A stretch of DNA of 64,000 nucleotides from Psychrobacter glacincola (GCF_904846075.1 NZ_CAJGZH010000002.1:992001-1056000), one strand, 5' to 3'; shown: positions 49,803 to 60,564, numbered from the stretch's first letter. Made by a program: numbers and translations. Notes: generated by a model from the sequence alone, not told the origin.

Positions 49803-51610
49803 GTGCTCAGAAAACATATAACACCAACTCAGCAGCGGTAGCAAACATTGGTATCACTGCGCAACCAGCGTGTTCACATATACGCAGAAATGCTGGTCGC
49901 CTAATCGGTTTGACCGTTTTAGCGATGAGCATGGCTGCTTGTAACACGATTCCAAAAGCAGATATGCGCCCTGTGCTTGCTGAGCCAAATATCCCTATCG
50001 AACAAACCTATGGGGCATTCGATAAGGAAACAGTTAGTAGCGCTGATCAAGCAAGTATTGCGGGTCAACGCTGGCAGAATTTTTATAGCGATGAGCGTTT
50101 AAAGGGCTTGATTGCTTTAGGGTTAGAGAACAACAAAGATTTTGAAAGTGCTCGTTTAGCAATCGAGAAAGCACGCGCACAGTATCAAATTACTGATCTT
50201 AATGATCTACCAGCGATTAATGGTAATGGTGGATACACGCGTCAAGCACAAAATAGAACCGATAAAAATCCCAATAGTAGCTATAACGTCAACCTCGGCT
50301 TGGCTAATTACGAGTTGGACTTTTGGGGTAAAATTGCTAGCTTAAAAGATCAAGCGCTACAGAATTTCTTAGCCACTACAGCGGCCAAAGATTCGACCCA
50401 AATCAGCTTGATTAGTAACATCGCTCAGAGCTATGCCAACTTGAGCTATAGCTTAGCGCAGTTAAAGCTGGCAGAAGCCACGGTTGAGAGTCGTGAAAAG
50501 TCCTTGTTTATCGCTGATAAACGCTTTGAAGCAGGCATTGATCCGAAGCTGCCATCTTTGCAAGCCAGTGCGTCATTAGAAAATGCCAAACTTGCTGTCC
50601 TACGGGCACAAAGTAGCATTTTAAAATCACGTAACGCCTTGCAGTTCTTGGTGGGTGGACCGATTCCAACCAATCTAATTCCAACACCAGCAGTCAGCAA
50701 CATCACTAGCCAGCAGATATTTAGTGCAGGCTTACCAAGTGAGTTGCTACGTTATCGCCCAGATGTACTGCAAGCAGAATACAACCTAAAAGCCGCTGGA
50801 GCCAATATCGAAGTGGCACGCGCGTCTTATTTCCCATCTATCAGCTTAGCCAGTAGCATTGGGGTTAGTAGCGGCAGTTTAGATGACTTATTCAAAAGCG
50901 GCGCTGTCGGTTGGTCGTTTGGCCCAAGCATTAGCGTGCCTATCTTTGACGCTGGTCGCTTAGACGCCAATTACGATGTGGCTAAAATTGAGCGTGAACA
51001 AACGCTCACAGGCTACGAGAAGTCGATCCAAACTGCATTCCGTGAAGTGTCAGATGTACTCGCGACACGAGCCACACTGGGTGAGCAGCTCGAAGCACAA
51101 TACCGTCTACAAGATAACTTTGAACAAACGTTCCAGATAGCAGATGCACGCTTTAAAGCAGGTATTGCCAACTATCTAGATGTGCTAGATGCACAGCGTT
51201 CATTGTTCTCAACGCAGCAAGGTATTTTGGATTTAGAGCTACAAAAAATTGTGAGCCAAGTCGAGCTATACCAAGTGCTGGGTGGCGGTGCTAATCTGGA
51301 TGTACCAACGGCGATTCCTGTACCGCATAAAAACTTAGTGCAACTAGTGAATCTACCTGCCAATAGCAATAAAGCAAAAGCGGCAAATGCTATCGATGCG
51401 GCTAGCTCAGCGCGAGTTGCTTCTACACAAGAAGCAAACGCCATTAAACAAGCGCAACCATCGGAAACGGCTACCTTTGAGCCGACCGCTGTCGTTGATG
51501 TCAATAATGATGGCAAAAAAGATGCTGCCGTAGGAGTGGTTACCAAACAGACGACGTATAACGAAACCAGCATTGAGCAAGTACCGGTCACGCAGATCGT
51601 TGAGCCTTAA
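49799..51610 (+). CDS. oprM: RND outer-membrane factor lipoprotein with C-terminal extension
   Basis: TolC-like outer-membrane channel of the NodT/OprM family. A long lead (about 45 residues) precedes the lipobox MSMAAC. Two outer-membrane efflux repeats follow, with [34 protein letters not shown], and [31 protein letters not shown]. The canonical protein ends near residue 510 ([10 protein letters not shown]). About 90 further residues form an Ala/Ser-rich tail containing DVNNDGKKD, a DxNxDGxxD calcium-loop-like motif, near residue 567. That tail would lie in the periplasm and is not usual. Translationally coupled to the pump gene. Confidence 0.92.
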   Translation: MSAQKTYNTNSAAVANIGITAQPACSHIRRNAGRLIGLTVLAMSMAACNTIPKADMRPVLAEPNIPIEQTYGAFDKETVSSADQASIAGQRWQNFYSDERLKGLIALGLENNKDFESARLAIEKARAQYQITDLNDLPAINGNGGYTRQAQNRTDKNPNSSYNVNLGLANYELDFWGKIASLKDQALQNFLATTAAKDSTQISLISNIAQSYANLSYSLAQLKLAEATVESREKSLFIADKRFEAGIDPKLPSLQASASLENAKLAVLRAQSSILKSRNALQFLVGGPIPTNLIPTPAVSNITSQQIFSAGLPSELLRYRPDVLQAEYNLKAAGANIEVARASYFPSISLASSIGVSSGSLDDLFKSGAVGWSFGPSISVPIFDAGRLDANYDVAKIEREQTLTGYEKSIQTAFREVSDVLATRATLGEQLEAQYRLQDNFEQTFQIADARFKAGIANYLDVLDAQRSLFSTQQGILDLELQKIVSQVELYQVLGGGANLDVPTAIPVPHKNLVQLVNLPANSNKAKAANAIDAASSARVASTQEANAIKQAQPSETATFEPTAVVDVNNDGKKDAAVGVVTKQTTYNETSIEQVPVTQIVEP

Positions 51611-51663
51611 ACACTCATAAATAGTGTGAAGTGATTTCCTTCACATTGATAGTCGATAAGTAC

Positions 51664-51694
51664 AAAAAGCCCTACCGACTTGGTAGGGCTTTTT
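51664..51694 (+). terminator. Terminator of the RND operon
   Basis: AGCCCTACC/GGTAGGGCT with a short loop, A5 before and T5 after. Confidence 0.9.
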
Positions 51695-51840
51695 GCTTTT
51701 GTAAGGCGCTTTTAGTTATAGTAGACAAATTAGCTTACACATACTTTTATCCACTTATTAATGTCCGTTCTATAAAAAAATATGCTTCAAAACAGCTTAT
51801 TTAATCAAGCTGATAAATAACAATGACTAAAATCTAATGA

Positions 51841-52857
<1,017 letters not shown>

Positions 52858-52896
52858 TATAAATTAAGCAGCTTTTTATTTATACCGTCAATCTAT

Positions 52897-52934
52897 CGCG
52901 CCAACTGTGATTAATCAGCTGGCGCGATTTTTAT
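52897..52934 (+). terminator. Terminator of hemB
   Basis: TCGCGCCA/TGGCGCGA with further inner pairing and T5, about 40 bases past the stop. Confidence 0.85.
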
Positions 52935-52961
52935 TATCTTATATTAAAACTTCACTAAAAA

Positions 52962-53939
52962 TTATAAACGTGTACGCTCGTGTGGCTCATTAAAATCAAG
53001 CACTGGACCAACAGGAATGATACGCGTGGGATTGATATTGGCATGGCTAGTATAATAATGCTGCTTGATATGATCGATGCTTACCGTCTCTGCAATATCT
53101 GGCACTCGATATAAATCACGTAAATAACCCCAAAGATTGGGATAATCAACAATGCGGCGAATATTACATTTAAAGTGTCCGACATATACCGCATCAAAAC
53201 GCACCAGCGTGGTAAATAAGCGCCAGTCCGCCTCAGTTATCGTATTACCTAGCAAATAACGCTGGTCTGTCAAACGTGCCTCTAGCGTCTCTAATGCATC
53301 GAATAGCTCCATCACCGCTTCTTCATAAGCCGCTTGTGTGGTCGAAAATCCTGCTTTATAAACGCCATTATTGACCGTAGAATAAACGAGCTCATTAACT
53401 GCATTAATTTCTGCTAATAACTCGGTTGGTAAAAAATTACCTGCTAGTGCCCCAACCTCATCAAAAGCTGAGTTAAACATACGAATGATCTCAGAGGACT
53501 CATTACTGACGATGGTATTGGTTTTTTTGTCCCATAATACCGGCACCGTCACCCGTCCTGTATAGTCAGGCTTTGCCGCCGTATAAATCTCATATAAGTA
53601 ATTCGCATTTACAATAGGATCAGCAATCACGCCCTCGCCCTCTGCAAACGTCCAGCCCTTATCGCCCATAAATGGATGCACCACTGACAGCGAAATCAGG
53701 TCTTGCAAACCCTTTAGCTGACGGTAAATAATGGTACGATGTGCCCAAGGACATGCAAGCGAGATATATAAATGATAGCGATCAGCTTCGGCTTTAAAAC
53801 CGCCAACACCTGATGAGCCTGCGCTGCCATCGACCGTGACCCAATTTCTAAAACCGGCATCTTCTCGCTCAAAGCGTCCACCGCTCGCCTCTGTGTCATA
53901 CCATTTGTCTTGCCATTGACCATCAACCAATAGACCCAT
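52962..53939 (-). CDS. Glutathionyl-hydroquinone reductase (YqjG/ECM4 family)
   Basis: Xi-class glutathione transferase that removes glutathione from glutathionyl-hydroquinones. The 325-residue protein has the catalytic Cys in SLACPWAHRT, the cis-Pro segment GRVTVPVLWDKKTNTIVSNESSEIIRM, and the C-terminal helical domain TEADWRLFTTLVRFDAVYVGHFKCN and PNLWGYLRDLY. The ATG follows a GAGGA-type site. It is convergent with hemB and divergent from the tRNA gene. Confidence 0.93.
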   Translation of the reverse strand: MGLLVDGQWQDKWYDTEASGGRFEREDAGFRNWVTVDGSAGSSGVGGFKAEADRYHLYISLACPWAHRTIIYRQLKGLQDLISLSVVHPFMGDKGWTFAEGEGVIADPIVNANYLYEIYTAAKPDYTGRVTVPVLWDKKTNTIVSNESSEIIRMFNSAFDEVGALAGNFLPTELLAEINAVNELVYSTVNNGVYKAGFSTTQAAYEEAVMELFDALETLEARLTDQRYLLGNTITEADWRLFTTLVRFDAVYVGHFKCNIRRIVDYPNLWGYLRDLYRVPDIAETVSIDHIKQHYYTSHANINPTRIIPVGPVLDFNEPHERTRL

Positions 53940-54248
53940 ATCACTCTCCTCAACATTCTATTTTGATATAATTTTTGTGAACTATGAGTACTGTGAAACT
54001 ATTATCACAATCCTCACTTTATTTTGAGAATGATGATACCAGTTATATATCACCTAGCTATTAAGGTTTGTAGTTCTACTGACAATAAAAAATAAACCAA
54101 TTTCAATCACTATTTAATATAACTACATAAAAAAATATTAAAAGTTACTTAGTATAAAGTGTGATACTCATTATTATGCTAATAAAAAAATTTATTAGAA
54201 ATAAAGCTTGCAAAGTCTCAAAAACTTGATAGAATACTCAACCTAAAT
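53940..54248. other. Intergenic gap upstream of tRNA-Val
   Basis: About 310 very AT-rich bases holding the upstream regions of the YqjG gene (minus) and of tRNA-Val (plus). Apart from the tRNA promoter I see nothing in it. Confidence 0.5.
54208..54235 (+). promoter_or_regulatory. Promoter of tRNA-Val
   Basis: TTGCAA and TAGAAT are separated by 16 bases and lie 13 bases upstream of the mature 5' end. Confidence 0.65.
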
Positions 54249-54325
<77 letters not shown>

Positions 54326-54332
54326 AATATTT

Positions 54333-54366
54333 AAAAAGCCCCAATCTCACGATTGGGGCTTTTTTT
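54333..54366 (+). terminator. Terminator of tRNA-Val
   Basis: AGCCCCAATC/GATTGGGGCT with a TCAC loop and T6, immediately after the tRNA. Confidence 0.92.
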
Positions 54367-54371
54367 GTCTG

Positions 54372-54596
54372 TAATATATGGGCTGTCCACCCAATAAAAA
54401 GATCACCATGAATAGTATTAGATTTTGCAGTAGCGTCATGACGGAACCGCCCTTGACCCATGTAAGCAATCCAACGCCTCACCATTCTCCAGTTGCGCGA
54501 TAGAATATTAAATAAATACTTACTGAGTAGTGATCATAAGTCCATCACAGCGGTAGCGCCAATACCGATTAATCTTATAAAAACGACGTTATCCAT
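54372..54596 (-). pseudogene. DUF2938 family membrane protein, broken remnant
   Basis: On the minus strand an ATG opens RLIGIGATAVMDL, the characteristic start of DUF2938 membrane proteins, then hits TGA (54534-54536) exactly where relatives have Trp. The frame continues with SLLSKYLFNIL, RWIAYMGQGRFRHD and IGWTAHILQ, all of DUF2938 type. It is then cut off at the tRNA-Val terminator. So there is a stop in place of a Trp codon and loss of about half the protein. DUF2938 genes commonly sit divergent to a MerR regulator, as here. Function of the family is unknown. Confidence 0.75.
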
Positions 54597-54663
54597 GATG
54601 ACTCTCTTACTGGTTTCAGTATCAATGTGATGATTGCATACAATTTTAAGTCCAGAGGGCATT

Positions 54664-55074
54664 ATGGATATTTCGCAGGTTGCTAAACAGTCTGGTGTTC
54701 CTGCTTCAACGTTACGATTTTATGAGAAAAAATGCCTAATTCGCTCTGTTGGTCGGCACGATATCCGCCGAGTTTTCAGCGAAGATATATTAGAGCGTCT
54801 GGCCTGAATTGCTTTAGGACGTGTTGCAGGGTTTTCATTGGATGAGATTACTGGGATATTAGGGTCTGAAAAAACCCTAGATGTTGATCGAGATTTGTTG
54901 CTGAACAAAGCCTCTGAACTGGATGAAACGATTCAAAAATTAAGCGCTATGCGTGATGGGCTGCAACTTGCGGCAATTTACACAGCGCCTAGCCACTTGG
55001 AGTGTCCGAGGTTTTGACGTCTAATGAATCTAGCAGCCACTGGCGCTATTAAAGGTAACACCTTGCATAAATAA
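54664..55074 (+). pseudogene. MerR-family regulator with two premature TGA codons
   Basis: A 136-codon frame reading MDISQVAKQSGVPASTLRFY, then RRVFSEDILERLA, IALGRVAGFSLDEITGIL and LDETIQKLSAMRDGLQLAA, ending LMNLAATGAIKG. This is the MerR helix-turn-helix plus dimerisation coil. In-frame TGA codons occur at 54805-54807 (codon 48) and 55015-55017 (codon 118). Both could be CGA-to-TGA transitions, since Arg would fit both positions. The rest of the frame is open and well conserved, so decay is recent. It faces the broken DUF2938 gene across a 67-base spacer that resembles a shared operator region. Confidence 0.82.
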
Positions 55075-55417
55075 GCAATAGAGCCGATTTTACTAGGTGA
55101 TTAGGTCAATCAAATAATATTGAACTGCTTAACAAATACACTGCGCTTATCCAAAAAACCTAGATTACTAGTATCACTTGCCTACGTTCTCTCTATTCAA
55201 TTGTGCCAAACGTATAGAGTAGCATTCGTAAATAAAGACAAACCTACTCTAAAGCCTACCCCCTCATACGATGTTTGTTCTTCGCAACTGTCGTTAAAGC
55301 TAAACTAGCTATTTTTTATTCAAGTTATCACTCAAAGTTGGTTTTAAACTTCCAAAATATAACACCTTCAGCCATATGAAATCCTAAAATCTGGTGCTGA
55401 ATTTCTGCAAACTGTCA

Positions 55418-55606
55418 TTAGACCAGACGATCTATTGTTGTTTTATTGCCTACCGTTCTTAGTTCTTCAGAGACTGGCTCACAAAGTGCTATATATTTCA
55501 GATGTGTCAATTCATTGACCAGAGATCTATAAGGCTTTTTATGATTGATATTCTCCTGAACCATAGTTCTTAACACATTCATTTTTCTAACTTTCGACAT
55601 ACTCAT
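55418..55606 (-). CDS. Hypothetical small protein (doubtful)
   Basis: A 62-residue frame with a charged, plausible composition (KVRKMNVLRTMVQENINHKK near the start) and only a weak ribosome site. I recognise no family. It could be the end of a decayed gene or chance. Confidence 0.2.
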   Translation of the reverse strand: MSMSKVRKMNVLRTMVQENINHKKPYRSLVNELTHLKYIALCEPVSEELRTVGNKTTIDRLV

Positions 55607-55743
55607 TATTATCTCAGTACCAACATATTCATTGAATGGCTGTCACATTTATCACTCACAAAGAAAGTCAAATATTGAAGTTACCTTGTGTAAGCGTAGC
55701 TAATATGCACACCTTACTGAAATATAAAGTTTGTATATCTTAA

Positions 55744-55758
55744 TGTTATATTATAACA
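55744..55758. promoter_or_regulatory. Zur box upstream of znuD
   Basis: TGTTATATTATAACA is a perfect 15-base palindrome (arms TGTTATA/TATAACA around a central T). It matches the core of the gammaproteobacterial Zur operator (GTTATANTATAAC), at which zinc-loaded Zur represses zinc uptake genes. It lies 63 bases before the ATG of a zinc-receptor gene, which supports the call. Confidence 0.82.
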
Positions 55759-55820
55759 TAACTAAAGTATTTACTCTTATCGTTATTTATCCCTATATAA
55801 CTTCTTATTTTGGTAATCTC

Positions 55821-58171
55821 ATGTCTCCAATTTTTCATATCAACAGATTAAGAGAACCTGATTATACTTCTGTGTCTTCAGTTAATTTTAGTATTCGCCG
55901 GGTAACGACTGTATTCTCAGTAACGACAGCTTTAGGTATGGCAAGTTTGTCGGTCAATGCGACGGATACGATCGTAGATATCAAACCTATGACATCCTCA
56001 TCTTTTCACCTAAACTCTCCTGATACGACCCACCCTTCGGTGACTCTAGACACCATAGTGGTGACGTCTAACCCTTTATTGCCACAAGCGAATGAAATGG
56101 CAACCGCAACCAGTATTGTTACTGGCGATGCGCTCACTACTCAGACAAGCAGTACGCTTGGTGATGCACTAGCAAATGAAGTTGGCGTGTCTACTGATAG
56201 TTTTGGGCAAGGTGCGAGCCGACCCATTATTCGAGGGCAAAGCGCACCGCGCGTCCAAGTCATGCAAAATGGTTTGAGCGTACAAGATGCGTCACAAATC
56301 TCACCAGACCATCAAGTGGCGGTACCTGTACTAGGTGCCAAACAAGTTGAAGTAATCAAAGGCACGTCAGCGTTGATGTATGGCGGCGGTGCTATAGGCG
56401 GTGTGGTCAATATCGTCAATGACACTATCCCTAAAGAGAAACGACAAAAAAACATCAGCGGAAAAATGGCATTGATTGGTCAACAAGCCACAGACGGTTA
56501 TTTAGGTTATGCAGAACTCAATGGCAGTATCGGTGAAAACTGGCTATGGAGTGGGTATTACCAAAAGACGGATAAAGGCAATATCCAAGTACCACACTTA
56601 GATACCGATGAGATTGCCAACAGTTGGTACACGCAAGATAACGGTATCATTGGCTTGTCTTATGTGACTGATATGGGCTATGTCGGTGCATCATATCAGC
56701 GCCTGTCTTCAGAATATGGCTTGCCGTTTCATGTGCATAATGAATGCTCACCTGACAGCACACTGACTAACCAACTGAGCTGTGATACAAATCACGATCA
56801 CGAACACGAACATGACCACGATCATGGTGAAGCGCCCTATGTCGATATGACGTCAAACGTCTATCAGCTCCATGCTGAGCGAAAATTACCCTTGATAGGC
56901 GTCGATAGCATCAATACGAAACTCAGCTATACCGATTATCGTCACGATGAAATAGATGAAGGCGCTGTGGGCACAACTTTTGAAAACAAAGCCATAAGCG
57001 CTCAAACTCAAGCCACACATAGCACGTATAAAACAGGCAATCTAGGTTTTATGAAAGGTGTGGTCGGTCTAGATTACACAAACAGTCGGTTTTCTGCTGT
57101 TGGGCTAGAAGGCTATTTGCCGCAAACCGATCGTACACAAGTCGGTTTGTTCTTTATTGAACGACTCACGCCAGATTATTTTGGCGCAAAAATACAGAAT
57201 GCTGATAAATTTGCAGGACAACCATTATCTGCAAGTGATGCCCATGCTGGTCACAACCATGGTGAGACGACGAACGACGCTCCTCTCGATACGTCTAATA
57301 TTTTAAGAAAACAAGGCAAAAGTCCTTGGTATATTGAGTTTGGCGGTCGTCAAGATTTTCAAAATCTAATAGATAACGACAATAACATCGAAAAACACAT
57401 GCCGGAACGTCTGTCAGTTTAGAAGGTGGCAAATATCTTACGCCTAATACGCAGTTGTCAGCCAGAATCAGTCATTCTGAAAGATTGCCTTCTCCACAAG
57501 AGTTATTTTCTAATGGCGCCCATCTTGCAACCAATACTTGGGAGCGTGGTAATGGGCAATTAGAAGAAGAATCTACTGATGGCGTAGAGCTCACTCTGCG
57601 TTACGACAATGGCAATCGTTTTGATAGTAGTATTTCTGTCTTTTATAACGACAGTACAAATTATATTTATGCCAAAACTCAAGACATTGCTACTGAAGGA
57701 GAGTCTGCTGGTTTCCGTTTAGTGGATTATGTCCAAAGCGATGCCAAGCATTATGGTAGTGAAATTCAATCACGCTATTATCTTAATGACAATATTAGTA
57801 TTGGCAGCTTTGCCGACATTGCACTCATCACGCTAGATGATGCGAGCCTTACACGGAAATACGCACCAAGATTGGTAGCGCCCCGTATTGGTGGTGATAT
57901 TACCTCTCAATTTGGTCAGTTTGACTTGGTGCTGTCTGGATATCATCGTTTTGAGCAAGATCACATTGCTGATTTTGAAACCAATACGCCGAGCTACAAC
58001 ATGGTTGATGCCAAGCTTGTCTACCATAGTTCGAGCGCTCATGATTACACCGCTTTTTTTCAAGTCGAAAATATTCTAAACGAGCTTGCCTATAATCATG
58101 CCTCTTATTTGGCTGAACAAGTACCAATGCCAGAGCGCTCTTTCAATGCGGGTATCACCTATAACTTCTAA
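55821..58171 (+). pseudogene. znuD: ZnuD-like TonB-dependent zinc receptor, frameshifted
   Basis: Outer-membrane receptor that imports zinc using TonB energy. From the ATG at 55821 there is a signal segment (about 27-47), a TonB-box-like TLDTIVVTS near residue 75, a plug domain (ASRPIIRGQSAPRVQVMQNG, GTSALMYGGGAIGGVVNI) and a barrel. Two His-rich loops, one with NHDHEHEHDHDHGE near residue 326 and one with HAGHNHGE near 475, are hallmarks of ZnuD. The frame ends at TAG 57420-57422. It resumes in another frame with LEGGKYLTPNTQLSARISHS and SERLPSPQELFSNGAHLATN, ending in the terminal Phe of outer-membrane barrels. A small indel near 57415 explains this. The frame upstream of 55821 covers the Zur box and is not coding. 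Confidence 0.85.
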
Positions 58172-58258
58172 AAGCCTACTCTCTTTTCATTAGTCACCAG
58201 TAACTAGCAATCCGTAATCAATTGTCATAAGCCTCATAACTTATGACTGGAGTCCTTT

Positions 58259-59632
58259 ATGAATCAAATAAATGCTTTGAGCCGTGCCATCGCGCTCGCT
58301 TTCTCTTCTTTAATCGCCGTTTCAGTACTTAGCGGATGCGGGTCATCAGATGATAGGAAAACACCAATCATAGATTCAGAGCATGACCATGATGATGAAT
58401 CTGCTGTCAGCACTGAAATGGAACAAGGTCGTTTATTCATCACTGCAAAAGATGGCAATCAAGCTTACATTTATAGCCTTGCTCAAAATAAAGTGATACA
58501 AACCTTACCATTAACCGGTCAAGCCGATGCCGTACAAAGTAGTCCAGATGGTCATTACGCCGTCATCATGGATCGTACTAACAACGCGGTCAATTTTTAT
58601 CATAGTGGGCTTGAGATTGAAAACCATGGCGATAATGATCACCCATATGCTCGTGATGCGGCAAAAATGCCATTACAGCTAAATTATACCCGTCCTGTAC
58701 ATTTTCAAACTTTTGGAGAGCAAGCAGGGCTGTTTTTTGACGGCTTAGGTGCGACAGGCAATCCCATAGAGAACCCTGTACAAGAAGCTGGATTTGTACT
58801 TGTAACAGATACCGGTATAGCTGACGGTACACTGCCTTATCAAAAGCTTAATACCAGCATGCACGGTACAGCGGAACCTAGAGGCAATTATGTGATTGCC
58901 TCACAGCGTTATCAGACAACCGGTAGCTCACTGGCTGATACGCTCTCTGTATTTGAACAGCATGGTGATCACTATCATATAAGCCAAACCTTTGAGACAA
59001 AATGCATGGGGTTGCATGGCAGTGGCAGCGTCACAGATTACAGTGTCTTTGCTTGTAGCGATGGCGTTTTAAGTGTTAAGCAGATTGGAGACATTTTCAG
59101 CGCCGAAAAAATTGCCTATCCCAGCAGCCTAACCAATATTCAATGTGATAGTACAAGCAGTAGTCCTGCTCGGATTGGCTCATTCATCACTAACCACCAT
59201 CATAATTATGCCATTGGCAGCGCTTGCGGTCAGCCTTACCGTGTTGATCCTGTCAGTAAAAACATGACACCTATTGTCTGGACAACAGACAGCAGTCGCC
59301 GTGTTGTCAGCTATGATTTTGATGCCCATGGAGAGTATTTAATGCTACTCGATGATACTGGCAAGTTATACATACTGGATGTCGCACAAAATTATAAGCA
59401 AACCGCCGTATTAAATATTTTCCCTAATGGCATCGAAGGCAAAGCGGTTCCCTCATTTATTGTTAACCCAAACACGCAAATGGTTTATATGATGGATGAC
59501 TCAAACCAGAAAATTATCGAGATTGATCCTCATGATGGTAAAATCGAGTCAAAAATAACACTAAATTTCACACCCTCTCATGTGACTTGGTTTGGTGTGA
59601 AAGCTGGGCATGATGATGAACATAGCCATTAG
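58259..59632 (+). CDS. His-rich lipoprotein, AztD-like zinc-binding beta-propeller
   Basis: A 457-residue predicted lipoprotein. The signal ends in the lipobox SVLSGC (Cys27), followed by the metal-binding-looking EHDHDDE (residues 41-47). The body has repeated blade-like units (GRLFITAKDGNQAYIYSL, AVQSSPDGHYAVIMDRTNN, VVSYDFDAHGEYLMLLDDTG) of a seven- or eight-bladed propeller. It carries scattered His clusters (ENHGDNDHPY, NHHHNYA) and ends HDDEHSH. This resembles AztD, a periplasmic zinc chaperone that hands zinc to the AztC binding protein. Unlike AztD it is predicted to be lipidated and no aztABC genes lie nearby. It follows znuD by 87 bases and is probably Zur-controlled with it. The ATG has a TGGAG site. 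Confidence 0.78.
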   Translation: MNQINALSRAIALAFSSLIAVSVLSGCGSSDDRKTPIIDSEHDHDDESAVSTEMEQGRLFITAKDGNQAYIYSLAQNKVIQTLPLTGQADAVQSSPDGHYAVIMDRTNNAVNFYHSGLEIENHGDNDHPYARDAAKMPLQLNYTRPVHFQTFGEQAGLFFDGLGATGNPIENPVQEAGFVLVTDTGIADGTLPYQKLNTSMHGTAEPRGNYVIASQRYQTTGSSLADTLSVFEQHGDHYHISQTFETKCMGLHGSGSVTDYSVFACSDGVLSVKQIGDIFSAEKIAYPSSLTNIQCDSTSSSPARIGSFITNHHHNYAIGSACGQPYRVDPVSKNMTPIVWTTDSSRRVVSYDFDAHGEYLMLLDDTGKLYILDVAQNYKQTAVLNIFPNGIEGKAVPSFIVNPNTQMVYMMDDSNQKIIEIDPHDGKIESKITLNFTPSHVTWFGVKAGHDDEHSH

Positions 59633-59712
59633 CGCTTAGCACCTCATCTAATAAAGCTACTTTAATGACTGCTGACAGTAACTGGCTATTAAATATATTT
59701 ATAAACGCTAGT

Positions 59713-59786
59713 ATTCAAGATAACCCTTAATCCGACGCTTTTTAAATTCCGAAGCATCCGATTAAGGCGCTCGCTGATCTTGAATT
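59713..59786. repeat. Imperfect inverted repeat downstream of the AztD-like gene
   Basis: Left arm ATTCAAGAT..CCTTAATCCGACGCTT and right arm AAGCATCCGATTAAGG..ATCTTGAAT pair over about 24 bases, with a small bulge and a T/A-rich loop. There is no T-run, so it is either an RNA hairpin ending the plus transcript by processing or the remnant of a small mobile repeat. Confidence 0.55.
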
Positions 59787-59880
59787 CTTCTATAGGCATA
59801 TCTTAAACAACTGGGCTAGTAGGATTTACTACATTAGTTATAGTCTGCTATAAAATCATATTATCCCAGTTTATAGTTAT

Positions 59881-59930
59881 AAAAAAACCAATGAAACCGC
59901 TACGATATTTTCATAGCAGTTTCATTGGTT
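59881..59930 (-). terminator. Terminator of the nitroreductase gene
   Basis: ACCAATGAAAC.GCTA and TAGC.GTTTCATTGGT form a long stem, followed on the minus strand by T7. Confidence 0.9.
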
Positions 59931-59952
59931 ATACGGTCTTTAACGCTAAAAA

Positions 59953-60564
59953 TTATTCGCCGAATACTTTCATACGCTCTTCAACTGGCTGAAACGCTTT
60001 GTCACCTGCTGGCTGCTCAATAGCGCCGAACACCATTTGAGCATTCAATTCCCAATCTTCAGCGATGTCCCAAGCATCAGCAACTCTCTGATCGATGACA
60101 GGATTATAATGCTGCAAGTTGGCACCGACATCAATGCCTGCCAATGCCGTCCAAATCACATACTGATGCATCGCGCTGGTTTGATGTGCCCAGATTGGGA
60201 ATTTATCCGCATATAAAGGGGCTGCTTCTTGCATGTTTCTCACGACGCCTTTGTCCTCGAAGAACAATACTGTACCCGCACCCGCTCTAAAGCCTGCGAT
60301 TTTATCTTTAGTACCTTGGAACTTCTCGTCATCGCCGACGATAACCTTGAGTGTCTCTTCAGTGATGTCCCATAATTTTTTATGATCTTCACCGAATAAT
60401 ACTACGATACGCGTCGATTGTGAGTTAAAAGCGGATGGCGTATGCAAAACCGCATGCTCAACTAACTTAACGATTTCGTCATTTGATACTGGCAATTGAT
60501 TGCTCAATGCATAGATAGAGCGACGTTTTTCTGCCAATTTCTGTAATGTTTTTAGGTCTGACAT
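59953..60564 (-). CDS. Nitroreductase family protein (Frm2/Hbn1-like)
   Basis: A 203-residue FMN-binding oxidoreductase. It shows KRRSIYALSNQLPVS with the FMN-contacting Arg-Ser, PSAFNSQSTRIVVLFGE, and the family segment IWAHQTSAMHQYVIWTALAG, then GIDVGANLQHYNP. These features mark the Frm2/Hbn1-type group, implicated in yeast in lipid signalling and oxidative stress. It is the last gene of a likely three-gene unit with two pirins (gaps 73 and 56 bases). Confidence 0.9.
   Translation of the reverse strand: MSDLKTLQKLAEKRRSIYALSNQLPVSNDEIVKLVEHAVLHTPSAFNSQSTRIVVLFGEDHKKLWDITEETLKVIVGDDEKFQGTKDKIAGFRAGAGTVLFFEDKGVVRNMQEAAPLYADKFPIWAHQTSAMHQYVIWTALAGIDVGANLQHYNPVIDQRVADAWDIAEDWELNAQMVFGAIEQPAGDKAFQPVEERMKVFGE

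Larger units (their letters stand above)
55075..55820. other. Gap between merR remnant and znuD
   Basis: About 745 AT-rich bases. It contains a doubtful small minus-strand ORF (55418-55606) and the Zur-type palindrome at 55744-55758. Nothing else is recognisable; the low coding potential fits decayed DNA. Confidence 0.5.
59633..59952. other. Convergent gap between AztD-like gene and nitroreductase
   Basis: A 320-base gap with the imperfect inverted repeat at 59713-59786 and the nitroreductase terminator at 59881-59930. No gene is visible. Confidence 0.5.

Noticed and set aside
54664..55074. Selenocysteine or recoded TGA in the MerR frame
   Set aside because: No SECIS-like hairpin is visible, relatives would not carry selenocysteine at these positions, and the neighbouring DUF2938 gene is also broken. 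Decay is simpler.
55731..55820. N-terminal extension of the znuD frame
   Set aside because: It would place the Zur operator inside the coding region and adds no signal-peptide character; the ATG at 55821 is a better start.
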